Shown: positions 1 to 7,038 of the stretch, piece by piece
Layout: every line of letters starts with the position of its first letter
Numbering within the stretch: position 1 is the first letter of the stretch
Origin: JAWWPG01 sp038232255
GTDB lineage: Bacteria; Actinomycetota; Actinomycetes; Propionibacteriales; Nocardioidaceae
Direction: 5' to 3'
DNA: 9,812 nucleotides
NCBI GenBank assembly: GCA_038232255.1
Contig: JBBSIF010000103.1
Span: 1 to 9,812 of the forward strand
The notes under the pieces: model-generated
The model's input: the letters and a program-made list of their open reading frames with translations, nothing else
The model's database searches: none
What the model was told of the DNA's origin: nothing
Position numbers and translations under genes: made by a program

Positions 1-442
1 CTCTCTGATACAGCTTCAAGGCCGTCCCCAGACCTGCGTCGCCGCGCCCGGGCGCCGTACAGGTGATGTGGGAGTGCAGCCCGTGCTCGGGCGTGGCCGT
101 GAGGAACCCGACCGACAGCCCAACCAGCGACCTCCGTCCGGCCGGTGCTGCTCGCCCTTCAGGGGTGCCGTCGCCAGCGGACTCAGAGCCCTCGAACGCA
201 CCGGCGACGAAGTTGCCCGTGTGCTCGAGTGCGCGGAGCAGGTTCGCTTCCAACGCTGACGTGTCCTGGCTGCGCCATACTCGCTTGACGAGCTGGGCGG
301 CCTCTGCCATCTCGGCGCTGGTCTCGAGCCCGCCGACGACTACCCGGGCACGACCAGCCGCTGCCGTGGCGTCCGCAGCCCACCGCTCCACGCCGTCGAT
401 GCGGATGGGGGACGTGGACGGGCGGTCGTCAGCGGGCAGCAT
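1..442 (-). CDS. GNAT-family N-acetyltransferase, N-terminal part (cut by left window edge)
   Basis: This frame is open from ATG 442 to the window edge (147 residues, no stop seen), so the C-terminal part lies outside. After a variable N-terminus, residues 44-82 read as a helix and strand (EAAQLVKRVW ... GNFVAGAFEG). Residues 106-115 (LVGLSVGFLT) form a core strand. Residues 122-147 contain GLHSHITCTAP followed by GRGDAGLGTALKLYQR. The last stretch is the GNAT motif A, whose G-x-G/A loop binds the acetyl-CoA pyrophosphate. The LHSH..GV.P pattern and the ALKL.QR helix resemble the uncharacterised COG3375-type predicted acetyltransferases; no substrate can be assigned. I chose ATG 442 rather than ATG 448 because GAGGGG (449-454) sits 6 nt before 442 but abuts 448. 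The gene lies 114 bp downstream of the beta-propeller gene, on the same strand. The frame is not obvious because larger shadow frames overlap it. Confidence 0.82.
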   Translation of the reverse strand, partial: MLPADDRPSTSPIRIDGVERWAADATAAAGRARVVVGGLETSAEMAEAAQLVKRVWRSQDTSALEANLLRALEHTGNFVAGAFEGSESAGDGTPEGRAAPAGRRSLVGLSVGFLTATPEHGLHSHITCTAPGRGDAGLGTALKLYQR

Positions 443-448
443 GGACAT

Positions 449-454
449 CCCCTC
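449..454 (-). promoter_or_regulatory. Ribosome binding site of the GNAT gene
   Basis: The minus strand reads GAGGGG, 6 nt before ATG 442. The upstream ATG at 448 directly abuts this site with no spacer, so the site decides the start. Confidence 0.55.
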
Positions 455-494
455 AATGTCGCCGCACCCGAGTCGCCGGTCTTCGTGGCCCGAG

Positions 495-535
495 TCGAAA
501 GTTCGAGAGACTTCTCGTCCGCCTCAACATGAGGC
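495..535. repeat. Cluster of short inverted repeats between the beta-propeller and GNAT genes
   Basis: Three small dyads lie in the 114-bp gap. GCCTCA-ACA-TGAGGC (521-535) is a perfect 6-bp stem with a 3-nt loop. CGAGA-GACT-TCTCG spans 504-517. TCGAA-AG-TTCGA spans 495-506 and overlaps the second. No T-tract follows any stem on the minus strand, so a standard intrinsic terminator is not shown. They could be a weak terminator for the upstream gene or an operator for the GNAT gene. I found no convincing -35/-10 pair. Confidence 0.3.
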
Positions 536-556
536 ATTCCGCGGCCGCCGCGCCGC

Positions 557-3373
557 TCAGCCCAGCTGCAGCCGCCAGGCGCTGAGCCCGTGTGAGGCGG
601 CGTACAGGAACCGCGAATGAGGTCGGAGAGTGAGCCCGGCTACCTCAACGTTGGGCATACCAGGGGCGGCCAGCGTCCACGACCCGGAGCCCGCCGCCAT
701 GCTGAGGACACCGAAGTCCGTCGACGCGTACAGGTCCCCTGTCACGTTGTCACGGACCAGGTCGGTGATCGGGAGGTCGTCCAGGTTCGCTGACTCGTCG
801 GTCCAGGTCGCTCGACGGCCGTTGTAGTCGACCCGGAAGACGTGCCCGGGGGTCGTCGGCGTGGCCGAGCTGTAGCCACTGTAGGAGATCCAGGCACGAT
901 CGGGGTTGTCCGGGTCGATGGCGATACTGCTGACGAACCGGTTGGGGTCGTTGCTGGCGTCGTCGTCGAGCCGCTGCCAGGTAACGTCTTCGGGCCTTTC
1001 GGTGTTGATGTTGTGCGACACGAACACCCGTCCGGTGGTCGTCGCCGCCCACGCGGTCGACGTGTCGGAGGTCGCCCGCTCGATCGCGGCGACAGCACCG
1101 GCCTCACGGTCGCCGAAGTCGACACTGGTGAGCTCGACCCGCCCGGTGCGCTTCCAGTCGCCACACTGTGCCTCGAACGTGCCGGTCCACTCGTTGCAGA
1201 CCCGTTGGGCCTCAGCGATCGTGCGGTGGCCGAGCCCGTAGGTCGTGGTGCGGTAGACCGAGCGGCCCGTTCCGACGTACATGGTGCCGCTGATCTTGGG
1301 GTCGCTGATCATCGGCACATAGAACTGGGTACCTGGCTGGCCGAAAATCGGGTCTCCGGTCCAGATCCACTTGCCGGTCGCGCCGCTGGAGAAGTTCACG
1401 TCCGGGCTGGCGTCGTAGAAGGTGTGGAACCGGAAGTCCGGCTTGTTGGCGTCGAAGCCGGACTGACCGCCGTCACCGATCATCGTGTTGCGCCACGTCA
1501 CAACATGGTCGTTGTTCTGCCAGGTGCCGTTGTCCTGTGTGCCGCCCTGCAGCAGGCGGTCGTCGAAGGGACTCACGGACAGGCTTTGGAACTGCAGCGT
1601 GTTGAGACCGGCGTTGATCCCGTGCAGCCTTGCCGGGACCTTCGACAAGAGCTGCCGGCAGCGGGCGAGGGTGTCTCCGGTCAGACCGCGGCTATCGCAC
1701 CAACCTGACCGGTTGGAGAAGGCGCCGTTGGAGCGCATGATCCCGCCGTCGTTGGTCTCGAAGAACACGTTGGGGTTGTCGGGGTCGGTCACCAGTGCGT
1801 GCTGGTCGGGGTGCAGACCGTTGGGATGCACCGGGTCGGTGCCGTCCATGGTCATGTCCGTGCCGCTCACACCGGCGTCGGTCGACAGCACGACCCCGCG
1901 CCCGTTGGAGATCCCGCCGGTCTCGCCGTAGCTGTAGGAACCGCCGGTGTAGACCATGTCCGGGTGCCCGTCGGGGGTGTAGACGAACTGGTCGTACCAG
2001 CATTGGCCACCGCACTGGTTGTACGTCGCGTAGCCTCGGTCGGCTGGGTCATCGCTGGTCAGGTCGGTGAAGCTCGGATTCCCGGTCGCTACGTTGTCGC
2101 TTCGGAACAGCCGGGAGTACGGGCTGCCGATGTTGCCCTCGTAGACGTACATCCGCGTCTTGCCGTTGGCAAGCTTCGTCACGTCGAACGAGGCAAGCGT
2201 CTGAAGGAGGGCGGGGTTGAGTGACTCCTTGATCTGGACCCAGGTCGCTCCACCGTCGGTGGAGCGCCAGATGCCGCGAGCGTACGACGACGCGTAGACC
2301 GTGTTGTGGTCACGCGGGTCGAGCTCGACATAGCGCACACCGCGCGGCGAGCAGGGCTTGAGGTTGCTGTACGTCGCAAGGTTGCGGGGGCACGTGGCCG
2401 CGTTGGCGGACCCGTTGTGGATGAAGTTCCAGTGGTGGCCGCCGTCGGTGGTCTTGTAGAGGCCCCACTTCGCCGCACCCGGTACCGGCCGGGTCACCCC
2501 GGAGCAGCACACCGACGACATTCCCCGCAGCGCCGTGGTGGTCGCCACGTAGACGGTGTCCCCGTCGGTGGGATCGACGACCACGTCGCCGATACCCTTG
2601 CCGCCGAGCACCCCGCGGCCCAGCGGTCCCTCCCAGCTGTCGCCGCCGTTTGTCGACTTGTAGAGACCGACACCGGCGACGCAGCCGCTGCCGCAGATGT
2701 TGGCTTCGCCGGTGCCAACCCAGATGGTGTCGCCACTGCGATCGCTCGGGTCGACCGTCACGCTGCCCGCCGCGTTGATGCCCAACGGCCCCGCGAGATA
2801 CTTCCACCGGGGCGAGGCCGCCAGTGCATCGTCGGTGCGCCAGATACCGCCACCCGCTGGTGTCACCCACAGCCGGCAGTCGCCGGGGGAGCAGGTTGGG
2901 GCGATCGCCACGTCCGTCATCCGACCACCGGCGATGTACCGGTTCGGCACGTAGTTCGACGAGTTGCGCAGGCGGGTGAACGGGTAGAGCGCTCGGCTCG
3001 GTCCCACGCTCTTCCAGACGGCGGAGGCGCCCGGGGCCGCCTTGTCGAACCGGGTGGTGGCCCGGCTGAACGCGGCCTGCGATCCCTGAGCCTGGCCAAG
3101 GGTGATGGTGTCGCGCGGGTACGCCCGCTGAAGGAACTCCGCCTCCGCGGCCGAGCTCGGACCCTCCTCCGACTCACCCCCATTGCCTGGGATGGCCTCC
3201 TTGAGGTGCTCGAGATGGGCACCTAAGGCAGTGGGGAACTCCCTGTCGACCTGGGCGCTGCTCTCCTCGTCCGGCGACTGGGTCGACGGCGCAACGAGCA
3301 AACTCGCCAGGACCAGAGCACCAGCAGCGGTTCCAGCGCAACAGGAGAAAGCGAGACCACGACGACCGATCAC
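557..3373 (-). CDS. Large secreted Asp-box (BNR/sortilin-like) beta-propeller protein
   Basis: From GTG 3373 this encodes 938 residues. The N-terminus MIGRRGLAF plus a roughly 20-residue hydrophobic stretch looks like a signal peptide; the twin arginine leaves Tat export possible. The rest is predicted beta-propeller. Three clear Asp-boxes (S/T-x-D/N-G-G-x-x-W) lie near residues 240-247, 308-315 and 371-378. Propeller strand phrases such as DPDNPN and DPDNPDRAW recur later. The exported part has 14 cysteines in seven near-neighbour pairs (161/166, 227/231, 289/290, 328/341, 454/458, 559/572, 726/737), suiting disulfides outside the cell. There is no LPxTG motif, C-terminal anchor or lipobox. 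I see no sialidase F/Y-RIP motif, so glycosidase activity is not supported; binding or an unknown hydrolase role is equally likely. The frame stays open upstream to ATG 3634, but that start would overlap the MazG gene by 65 nt and bury the signal peptide. GTG 3397 is the main alternative. Neither GTG has a strong SD. Confidence 0.8.
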   Translation of the reverse strand: MIGRRGLAFSCCAGTAAGALVLASLLVAPSTQSPDEESSAQVDREFPTALGAHLEHLKEAIPGNGGESEEGPSSAAEAEFLQRAYPRDTITLGQAQGSQAAFSRATTRFDKAAPGASAVWKSVGPSRALYPFTRLRNSSNYVPNRYIAGGRMTDVAIAPTCSPGDCRLWVTPAGGGIWRTDDALAASPRWKYLAGPLGINAAGSVTVDPSDRSGDTIWVGTGEANICGSGCVAGVGLYKSTNGGDSWEGPLGRGVLGGKGIGDVVVDPTDGDTVYVATTTALRGMSSVCCSGVTRPVPGAAKWGLYKTTDGGHHWNFIHNGSANAATCPRNLATYSNLKPCSPRGVRYVELDPRDHNTVYASSYARGIWRSTDGGATWVQIKESLNPALLQTLASFDVTKLANGKTRMYVYEGNIGSPYSRLFRSDNVATGNPSFTDLTSDDPADRGYATYNQCGGQCWYDQFVYTPDGHPDMVYTGGSYSYGETGGISNGRGVVLSTDAGVSGTDMTMDGTDPVHPNGLHPDQHALVTDPDNPNVFFETNDGGIMRSNGAFSNRSGWCDSRGLTGDTLARCRQLLSKVPARLHGINAGLNTLQFQSLSVSPFDDRLLQGGTQDNGTWQNNDHVVTWRNTMIGDGGQSGFDANKPDFRFHTFYDASPDVNFSSGATGKWIWTGDPIFGQPGTQFYVPMISDPKISGTMYVGTGRSVYRTTTYGLGHRTIAEAQRVCNEWTGTFEAQCGDWKRTGRVELTSVDFGDREAGAVAAIERATSDTSTAWAATTTGRVFVSHNINTERPEDVTWQRLDDDASNDPNRFVSSIAIDPDNPDRAWISYSGYSSATPTTPGHVFRVDYNGRRATWTDESANLDDLPITDLVRDNVTGDLYASTDFGVLSMAAGSGSWTLAAPGMPNVEVAGLTLRPHSRFLYAASHGLSAWRLQLG

Positions 3374-3477
3374 GGCGTACCACTCAATCCGGGGCACATC
3401 CGCCCGCCGCGCGGGCAAGTCCGATCCCGTGCCCCCATACCAGCTCGGACCATCCCACAGATTCCGGCACGTCACAA

Positions 3478-3501
3478 GACCCAAGGATTCAACGTTGGGT
3501 C
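3478..3501. terminator. Inverted repeat after the MazG gene, possible terminator
   Basis: GACCCAA-N10-TTGGGTC is a perfect 7-bp stem centred about 80 nt past the MazG stop (3570) and about 105 nt before the beta-propeller start. On the minus strand it is followed by TTGTG, a poor T-run. It could be an intrinsic-type terminator of the MazG transcript or an operator for the downstream gene. The remainder of 3374-3569 shows no gene and no promoter I would defend. Confidence 0.35.
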
Positions 3502-3569
3502 CCCGAAGAGAACGCCGATCGAGCTGATCATCACCGGTTGACCGGCGTGGTGCCCGGATCCCAAACGGC

Positions 3570-3899
3570 TCAGCGGGTGTCGCCGGATCCGCCGATGACG
3601 GCCCGACGCTGCCGGTCGGTGAGCTTGTCAACATTCCGTTGTGCGACGTCGTTCAGGGAGAGACCCAGGAAGTTTGCGAGGACCGCCGCGTACCAAAGAA
3701 CATCGCCGAGTTCGGCGGCCATGTCGTCAATCTCAAGCTGGGCGAGGTCGCTGTTCTTGTCGCGGACCAGCTTCTTGACCTTCTCGGCGATTTCGCCCGC
3801 CTCACCGACCAAACCGAGGACCAGGTGCATAAACTCGCCCCGGGCGTCCTTGTCTCGGGCCGTGCGCAACGCGGCGTGCTGGTAGTAGTCGCATTCCAT
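3570..3899 (-). CDS. MazG-like nucleoside triphosphate pyrophosphohydrolase
   Basis: This 109-residue all-alpha protein has a single MazG-like domain. Such enzymes hydrolyse (d)NTPs to the monophosphate plus pyrophosphate, often for nucleotide-pool cleansing, in the cytoplasm. The metal-binding signature is visible: E33-A-G-E36 in GLVGEAGEIAEK and E63-L-G-D66 in AAELGDVLWY, matching the ExxE...ExxD pattern that coordinates Mg2+. The C-terminus DKLTDRQRRAVIGGSGDTR is typical of the short single-domain type found in bacteria and phages. Length fits this short class, unlike the two-domain E. coli MazG (about 260 residues). The ATG at 3899 is the only sensible start: the domain begins at once with YYQHAALRTA. 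No SD precedes it, but TACTGT sits where a -10 would place transcription at the A of the ATG, so it may be leaderless. The substrate cannot be told from sequence. Neighbours suggest no link to a toxin-antitoxin pair. Confidence 0.88.
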   Translation of the reverse strand: MECDYYQHAALRTARDKDARGEFMHLVLGLVGEAGEIAEKVKKLVRDKNSDLAQLEIDDMAAELGDVLWYAAVLANFLGLSLNDVAQRNVDKLTDRQRRAVIGGSGDTR

Positions 3900-3905
3900 G
3901 CGGCC

Positions 3906-3911
3906 ACAGTA
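3906..3911 (-). promoter_or_regulatory. Candidate -10 element for a leaderless MazG transcript
   Basis: TACTGT on the minus strand fits the TANNNT form of actinobacterial -10 boxes. Six bases separate it from the A of ATG 3899, the spacing expected when transcription begins at the start codon. No recognisable -35 lies 16-19 nt upstream, which is common for leaderless promoters but weakens the call. Confidence 0.4.
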
Positions 3912-3927
3912 GCGGTGACCCGTTCAC

Positions 3928-3940
3928 GGCCCTCCGGGCC
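3928..3940. repeat. GC hairpin in the amidase-MazG gap
   Basis: GGCCC-TCC-GGGCC is a perfect 5-bp stem with a 3-nt loop. It lies about 210 nt past the amidase stop and just upstream of the candidate MazG -10, covering the position a -35 would occupy. It could terminate read-through from the operon or act as an operator. There is no T-tract. Confidence 0.3.
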
Positions 3941-4007
3941 AAATCAGACGGTCACAGTGGGCCACTTGGGGTTGGCATAGCCATCCGACACAGCTCGTCG
4001 TTGTTCA

Positions 4008-4028
4008 TCCGGTCGCGTACGTACCGGA
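4008..4028. repeat. Inverted repeat downstream of the amidase operon
   Basis: TCCGGT-N9-ACCGGA is a perfect 6-bp dyad whose loop partly overlaps the palindrome GTACGTAC (4017-4024). It lies about 120 nt past the amidase stop. It may be a GC-type terminator or a regulator site. The rest of 3900-4150 holds no credible gene on either strand. Confidence 0.3.
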
Positions 4029-4150
4029 CGCTGCCGGAGCGGGCGCAACCGCGCCTGTGCTCGCACGCGACAGCGGAGCGACACCGCAACGGTCGACCTG
4101 ATCGTGGAGCCGAAGTCGGCCCGCTCGACGCGGTCAGGCTCCCGAGGCGT

Positions 4151-5575
4151 TCAGAGCGCGGGCGTGCAGGCGCTCCACGGCGTAGCCGTCTCGAAGGCGC
4201 CGGCGACCTGAAGGGTGAGCGCGTCCGCCCAGCGCCGCCCCATCACCTGCAGTCCCACCGGACGCCCACCGGCGCCGAACCCTGCCGGCATCACGGTCGC
4301 CGGCATCCCCGTGAGGTTCGCCGGAAGGCACAGCGAGCACCAGTCGTCGAAGAACGGATCGACCGGCTCTCCCTCGATCTGCTCCGGCGTCTCGAGGCCC
4401 ACCGGGAACGCCGTCAGCTGCATGGCCGGCGTCACGAGGACGTCGAACCGCTCGAAGAACTCAGCCCACACCCTCGTGTAACGGCCCTTCTCGTGCAGCG
4501 CGTCGACGTACCGACCACCGGTGATGCCTCGTCCGGCCTCGATGATGTCGGCGGTCCCCGGGGACATCTGCTCCCGCGCCGACGTCAGGTACGGTCCCTC
4601 CGACGAGTAGCCCTCGGCCAGCGCGAGAGTGTTCCACAGCTCCGCCGGATGTGCCGTCGCAGGTGCCGCCTCGACCAGCTCGCAGCCGAGGCCCGCCAAG
4701 ACCTCCAGGGCCTCGGCGAAGGCAGCTCGTACGTCGGCGTCGACCGGCAGCATGCCGAGGTCGGCCGACCAGGCCACGCGCAGTCCGCTCAGGTCCTTCG
4801 CAGTCGTGACCGCGTCCCGATAACCCTGCGGAGGTGGACCCGGATAGCTCATGTCGTCCGCCGGGGCAGGCCCGGCTGTCACCGAGAGCATCAGTGCCGC
4901 GTCGCGCACGGACCGAGCCAGCGGCCCGTCGACCGACAGCGTCTTCCAGCCCTTGAAACCCGGCTCCTTGGGCACCAGACCGAAGGTCGGCTTGTGGCCG
5001 ACAACCCCGCAGAAGGACGCGGGAATCCGGATGGAGCCTCCCCCGTCGGTCCCGAGAGCCACTGCTGTCATCCCCGCTGCCACGGACGCGCCCGCTCCGC
5101 CACTCGAGCCTCCCGGTGTCCGCTGCGGGTCCCAGGGGTTTCGAGTGAGGCCGAAGAGCCGGTTGTCGGTGAAGCCGCGGTAACAGAACTCGGGATTGTT
5201 GGTCTTGCCCACGATCACCGCGCCGGCGGCACGCAGCCGCGCCACCGGTACGGCGTCCTCCGGCGGGACGAAGTTCCGCAGGATCATCGACCCGTTGGTC
5301 GCCGGGACGTCACGCATCCAGATGTGGTCCTTCACCGACACCGGCACGCCGAGAAGCGCCGGCAACGCGCCGCCCCGACGTACGGCCGCATCGGCCTCCC
5401 GCGCGGACGCCAACGCCGACTCTTCCAGGACGACGGTGAACGCGTTCAGCACCGGTTGCAGGTCATGGATGCGCGCCAGTGACCGCTGCACCACCTCCAC
5501 CGAGGTGACACGGCCGGCCCGGATGTCTTCAGCGGTCTGCCACGCGTCGACCGGGGCGTCCGCCGACGAGCTCAG
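4151..5575 (-). CDS. Amidase-signature (AS) family amidase, probable CTG start
   Basis: AS enzymes hydrolyse amide bonds with a Ser-cisSer-Lys triad. From CTG 5575 this is 474 residues, a normal length. All three triad residues are present: K82 in GVPVSVKDH, the cis-Ser S157 in PGGSSGGAG and the nucleophile S181 in GTDGGGSIRIPASFCG. The glycine-rich signature and the following VGHKPT are intact. The first conventional start is GTG 5500, but upstream codons read DAWQTAEDIRAGRVTS, the usual first helix of AS enzymes. The only plausible initiator before the in-frame TGA (5587-5585) is CTG 5575, which overlaps the permease stop as CTGA and has GAGGG 6 nt before it. Last gene of the ureohydrolase-permease-amidase operon, it probably acts in the cytoplasm on an imported or intermediate amide; 4-guanidinobutyramide is one candidate. 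GatA is unlikely, since no gatB or gatC is nearby. Family call is firm, substrate unknown, start probable. Confidence 0.85.
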   Translation of the reverse strand: MSSSADAPVDAWQTAEDIRAGRVTSVEVVQRSLARIHDLQPVLNAFTVVLEESALASAREADAAVRRGGALPALLGVPVSVKDHIWMRDVPATNGSMILRNFVPPEDAVPVARLRAAGAVIVGKTNNPEFCYRGFTDNRLFGLTRNPWDPQRTPGGSSGGAGASVAAGMTAVALGTDGGGSIRIPASFCGVVGHKPTFGLVPKEPGFKGWKTLSVDGPLARSVRDAALMLSVTAGPAPADDMSYPGPPPQGYRDAVTTAKDLSGLRVAWSADLGMLPVDADVRAAFAEALEVLAGLGCELVEAAPATAHPAELWNTLALAEGYSSEGPYLTSAREQMSPGTADIIEAGRGITGGRYVDALHEKGRYTRVWAEFFERFDVLVTPAMQLTAFPVGLETPEQIEGEPVDPFFDDWCSLCLPANLTGMPATVMPAGFGAGGRPVGLQVMGRRWADALTLQVAGAFETATPWSACTPAL

Positions 5576-7038
5576 CGCTGGCCCTCAGGACGCTCGTGGT
5601 GCATGGCCACCTTCTCCAGCTCCGTCGCCTCGGCCTCGGCAATCCTGGTCTCGCCCGCCACGTCGATCGACTGCGCCAGCAGGTAGTACAGGATTCCGGC
5701 CACCGGGAGACCGATGAACAGTGAGATGTCAGCGCCATTCAGGTCCGTGGCGACGAAGCCGGTGTACTTGCTGGTGCTGAGGAACGGCAGCATCGCCGCG
5801 AAGCCAACGAGGTACGACGTGATGCCGCGCCAGCCCCACCTCCCATACATGCCGTGCGGTTTGAAGATCTCGGCAATTGCGTAGTGGCCGCGTCGGACGA
5901 TGTAGTAGTCCACGAGGTTCACCGCGGTCCACGGGATGAACAGGTAGAGCACGAGGAGGAGGAAGTCCTCGAAGTTGATGAGGAAGTTCTCGCCGATGAG
6001 CAACGCCGGGATAAGCGAGAGCACCGCGGTGAACGTGATCGTGATGATGCGCACCATGGCGGTGGGCCGAACCTTCGAGAAGGAGTCGATCGCGCTGATG
6101 AGGGTGAGCGACCCGCCGTACATGTTCAGGGCGGTCACGGAGATCAGGCCCAGCGTGGAGAAGACGAGCGCGACGGCTCCGAAGCCCGAGAAGACGTGGT
6201 CGCCCGCGGCGTTGATCGACGCAATGGTGTCGAAGTTGGCGGCCCAGGCGGCCAGCGCCGCCCCGAGGCACATCAGCCAGATCGCGCCCAGTGCGGAGCC
6301 CCAGTACGTCCAGAAGAACGTCTTGCGCACGGTCACGTCGGGGGGAAGGTAGCGGGAGTAGTCCGAGACGTAGATGGCCCAGCTGATCTGGTAGCCGGCC
6401 ACCGCTCCGAACTGGATCAAGAACGGGGTCCACTTGAACCCACCCAGGTCGAAGGACCCGGCCGGGTAGGAGAGCGTGCACACCGCGATCGTGAGAAGCC
6501 CGAAGATGACGAGGAAGCCCGCCGTCAGCCAACGCTCGACGCCGTGGATGAGGTCGTAGCCCACCAGCGCCACGATCGCCGCGAGCAGGGTGGCGACCAC
6601 GGTCCACAGCTTGCTAGGGCCGTGCACCGTCGTGTGGAGGGCATCGCCGGCGAGGATGGTGTTGAAGATGTTGAAGCCGGCGTACTGCAGGTAGGCGAAC
6701 GCCCAGACCAGCAGCGCCCCCATGTAGCCGAACTGCGGGCGCGACTGGATCATCTGCGGGAGCCCGAGCTGCGGGCCCTGGGCTGAGTGGAAGGCCATGA
6801 AGAACGTGCCGAGCAGGACGCCGCCGATGATCGCGATCAGCGACCAGATGAGATTGCCACCGCCCGTCACCGAGAACGTGCCCACCGCAAGCGTCGCGAT
6901 CTGGGCGTTGCTCATGAACCACAGCGGGCCTTGGCTCCAGACCTTGCCGTGGCGCTCGTTCAGGGGGACGTAGTCGATGGAGCGGACCTCCACGCCGGCG
7001 ATGCGGCCGGTGCTGGTCTGCGGCGTCTCAACGGACAT
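5572..7038 (-). CDS. NCS1-family permease (nucleobase:cation symporter-1 / purine-cytosine-allantoin type)
   Basis: This 488-residue integral membrane protein has about twelve hydrophobic segments, starting near residue 46 and ending near 455, with a hydrophilic tail. Family hallmarks are visible: GLPQMIQSRPQFG (92-104), SDYSRYLPP (225-233) after TM6, and NLVDYYIVRRG (374-384). NCS1 carriers take up nucleobases, hydantoins, allantoin or related compounds with Na+ or H+. The substrate cannot be read from the sequence; lying between a ureohydrolase and an amidase, a guanidino, ureido or amide solute is the natural guess. ATG 7038 is well supported by GGGAGG four bases upstream and by an N-terminus without a signal peptide, as usual for the family. 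The start overlaps the ureohydrolase end by 11 nt and the TGA stop overlaps the amidase CTG by 4 nt, so translation of all three is probably coupled. Confidence 0.93.
   Translation of the reverse strand: MSVETPQTSTGRIAGVEVRSIDYVPLNERHGKVWSQGPLWFMSNAQIATLAVGTFSVTGGGNLIWSLIAIIGGVLLGTFFMAFHSAQGPQLGLPQMIQSRPQFGYMGALLVWAFAYLQYAGFNIFNTILAGDALHTTVHGPSKLWTVVATLLAAIVALVGYDLIHGVERWLTAGFLVIFGLLTIAVCTLSYPAGSFDLGGFKWTPFLIQFGAVAGYQISWAIYVSDYSRYLPPDVTVRKTFFWTYWGSALGAIWLMCLGAALAAWAANFDTIASINAAGDHVFSGFGAVALVFSTLGLISVTALNMYGGSLTLISAIDSFSKVRPTAMVRIITITFTAVLSLIPALLIGENFLINFEDFLLLVLYLFIPWTAVNLVDYYIVRRGHYAIAEIFKPHGMYGRWGWRGITSYLVGFAAMLPFLSTSKYTGFVATDLNGADISLFIGLPVAGILYYLLAQSIDVAGETRIAEAEATELEKVAMHHERPEGQR
5582..5586 (-). 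promoter_or_regulatory. Ribosome binding site supporting the amidase CTG start
   Basis: GAGGG on the minus strand lies inside the last permease codons, 6 nt before CTG 5575. GTG 5500 has no comparable site upstream. Confidence 0.5.

Noticed and set aside
63..620. 185-residue open frame on the plus strand
   Set aside because: It is antisense to the GNAT gene and the end of the propeller gene, has no recognisable domain and is low-complexity (S, P, R and A rich). The minus-strand frame has clear family motifs.
842..3226. Plus-strand open frames of 288 and 306 residues inside the propeller gene
   Set aside because: They are antisense shadows. The Asp-box repeats and signal peptide fix the minus-strand frame as the real one.
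557..3373. Calling the propeller protein a sialidase
   Set aside because: Asp-boxes occur in many propeller families. I could not find the F/Y-RIP motif or an arginine triad, so the enzymatic label is unsupported.
3374..3634. ATG 3634 as start of the propeller protein (1025 residues)
   Set aside because: It would overlap the MazG gene by 65 nt and add 87 residues of non-conserved-looking sequence ahead of a signal peptide that must be N-terminal.
4001..5482. 493-residue open frame on the plus strand
   Set aside because: It is the antisense shadow of the amidase. Its product is Arg/His/Pro-rich without domains, as expected from the complementary frame of a high-GC gene.
5854..6786. 310-residue plus-strand open frame, and a 292-residue minus-strand frame at 5729-6607
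   Set aside because: Both are shadows of the NCS1 permease. Charged, Arg- and Glu-rich or His-rich strings with no motif; the permease frame has transmembrane segments and family signatures.
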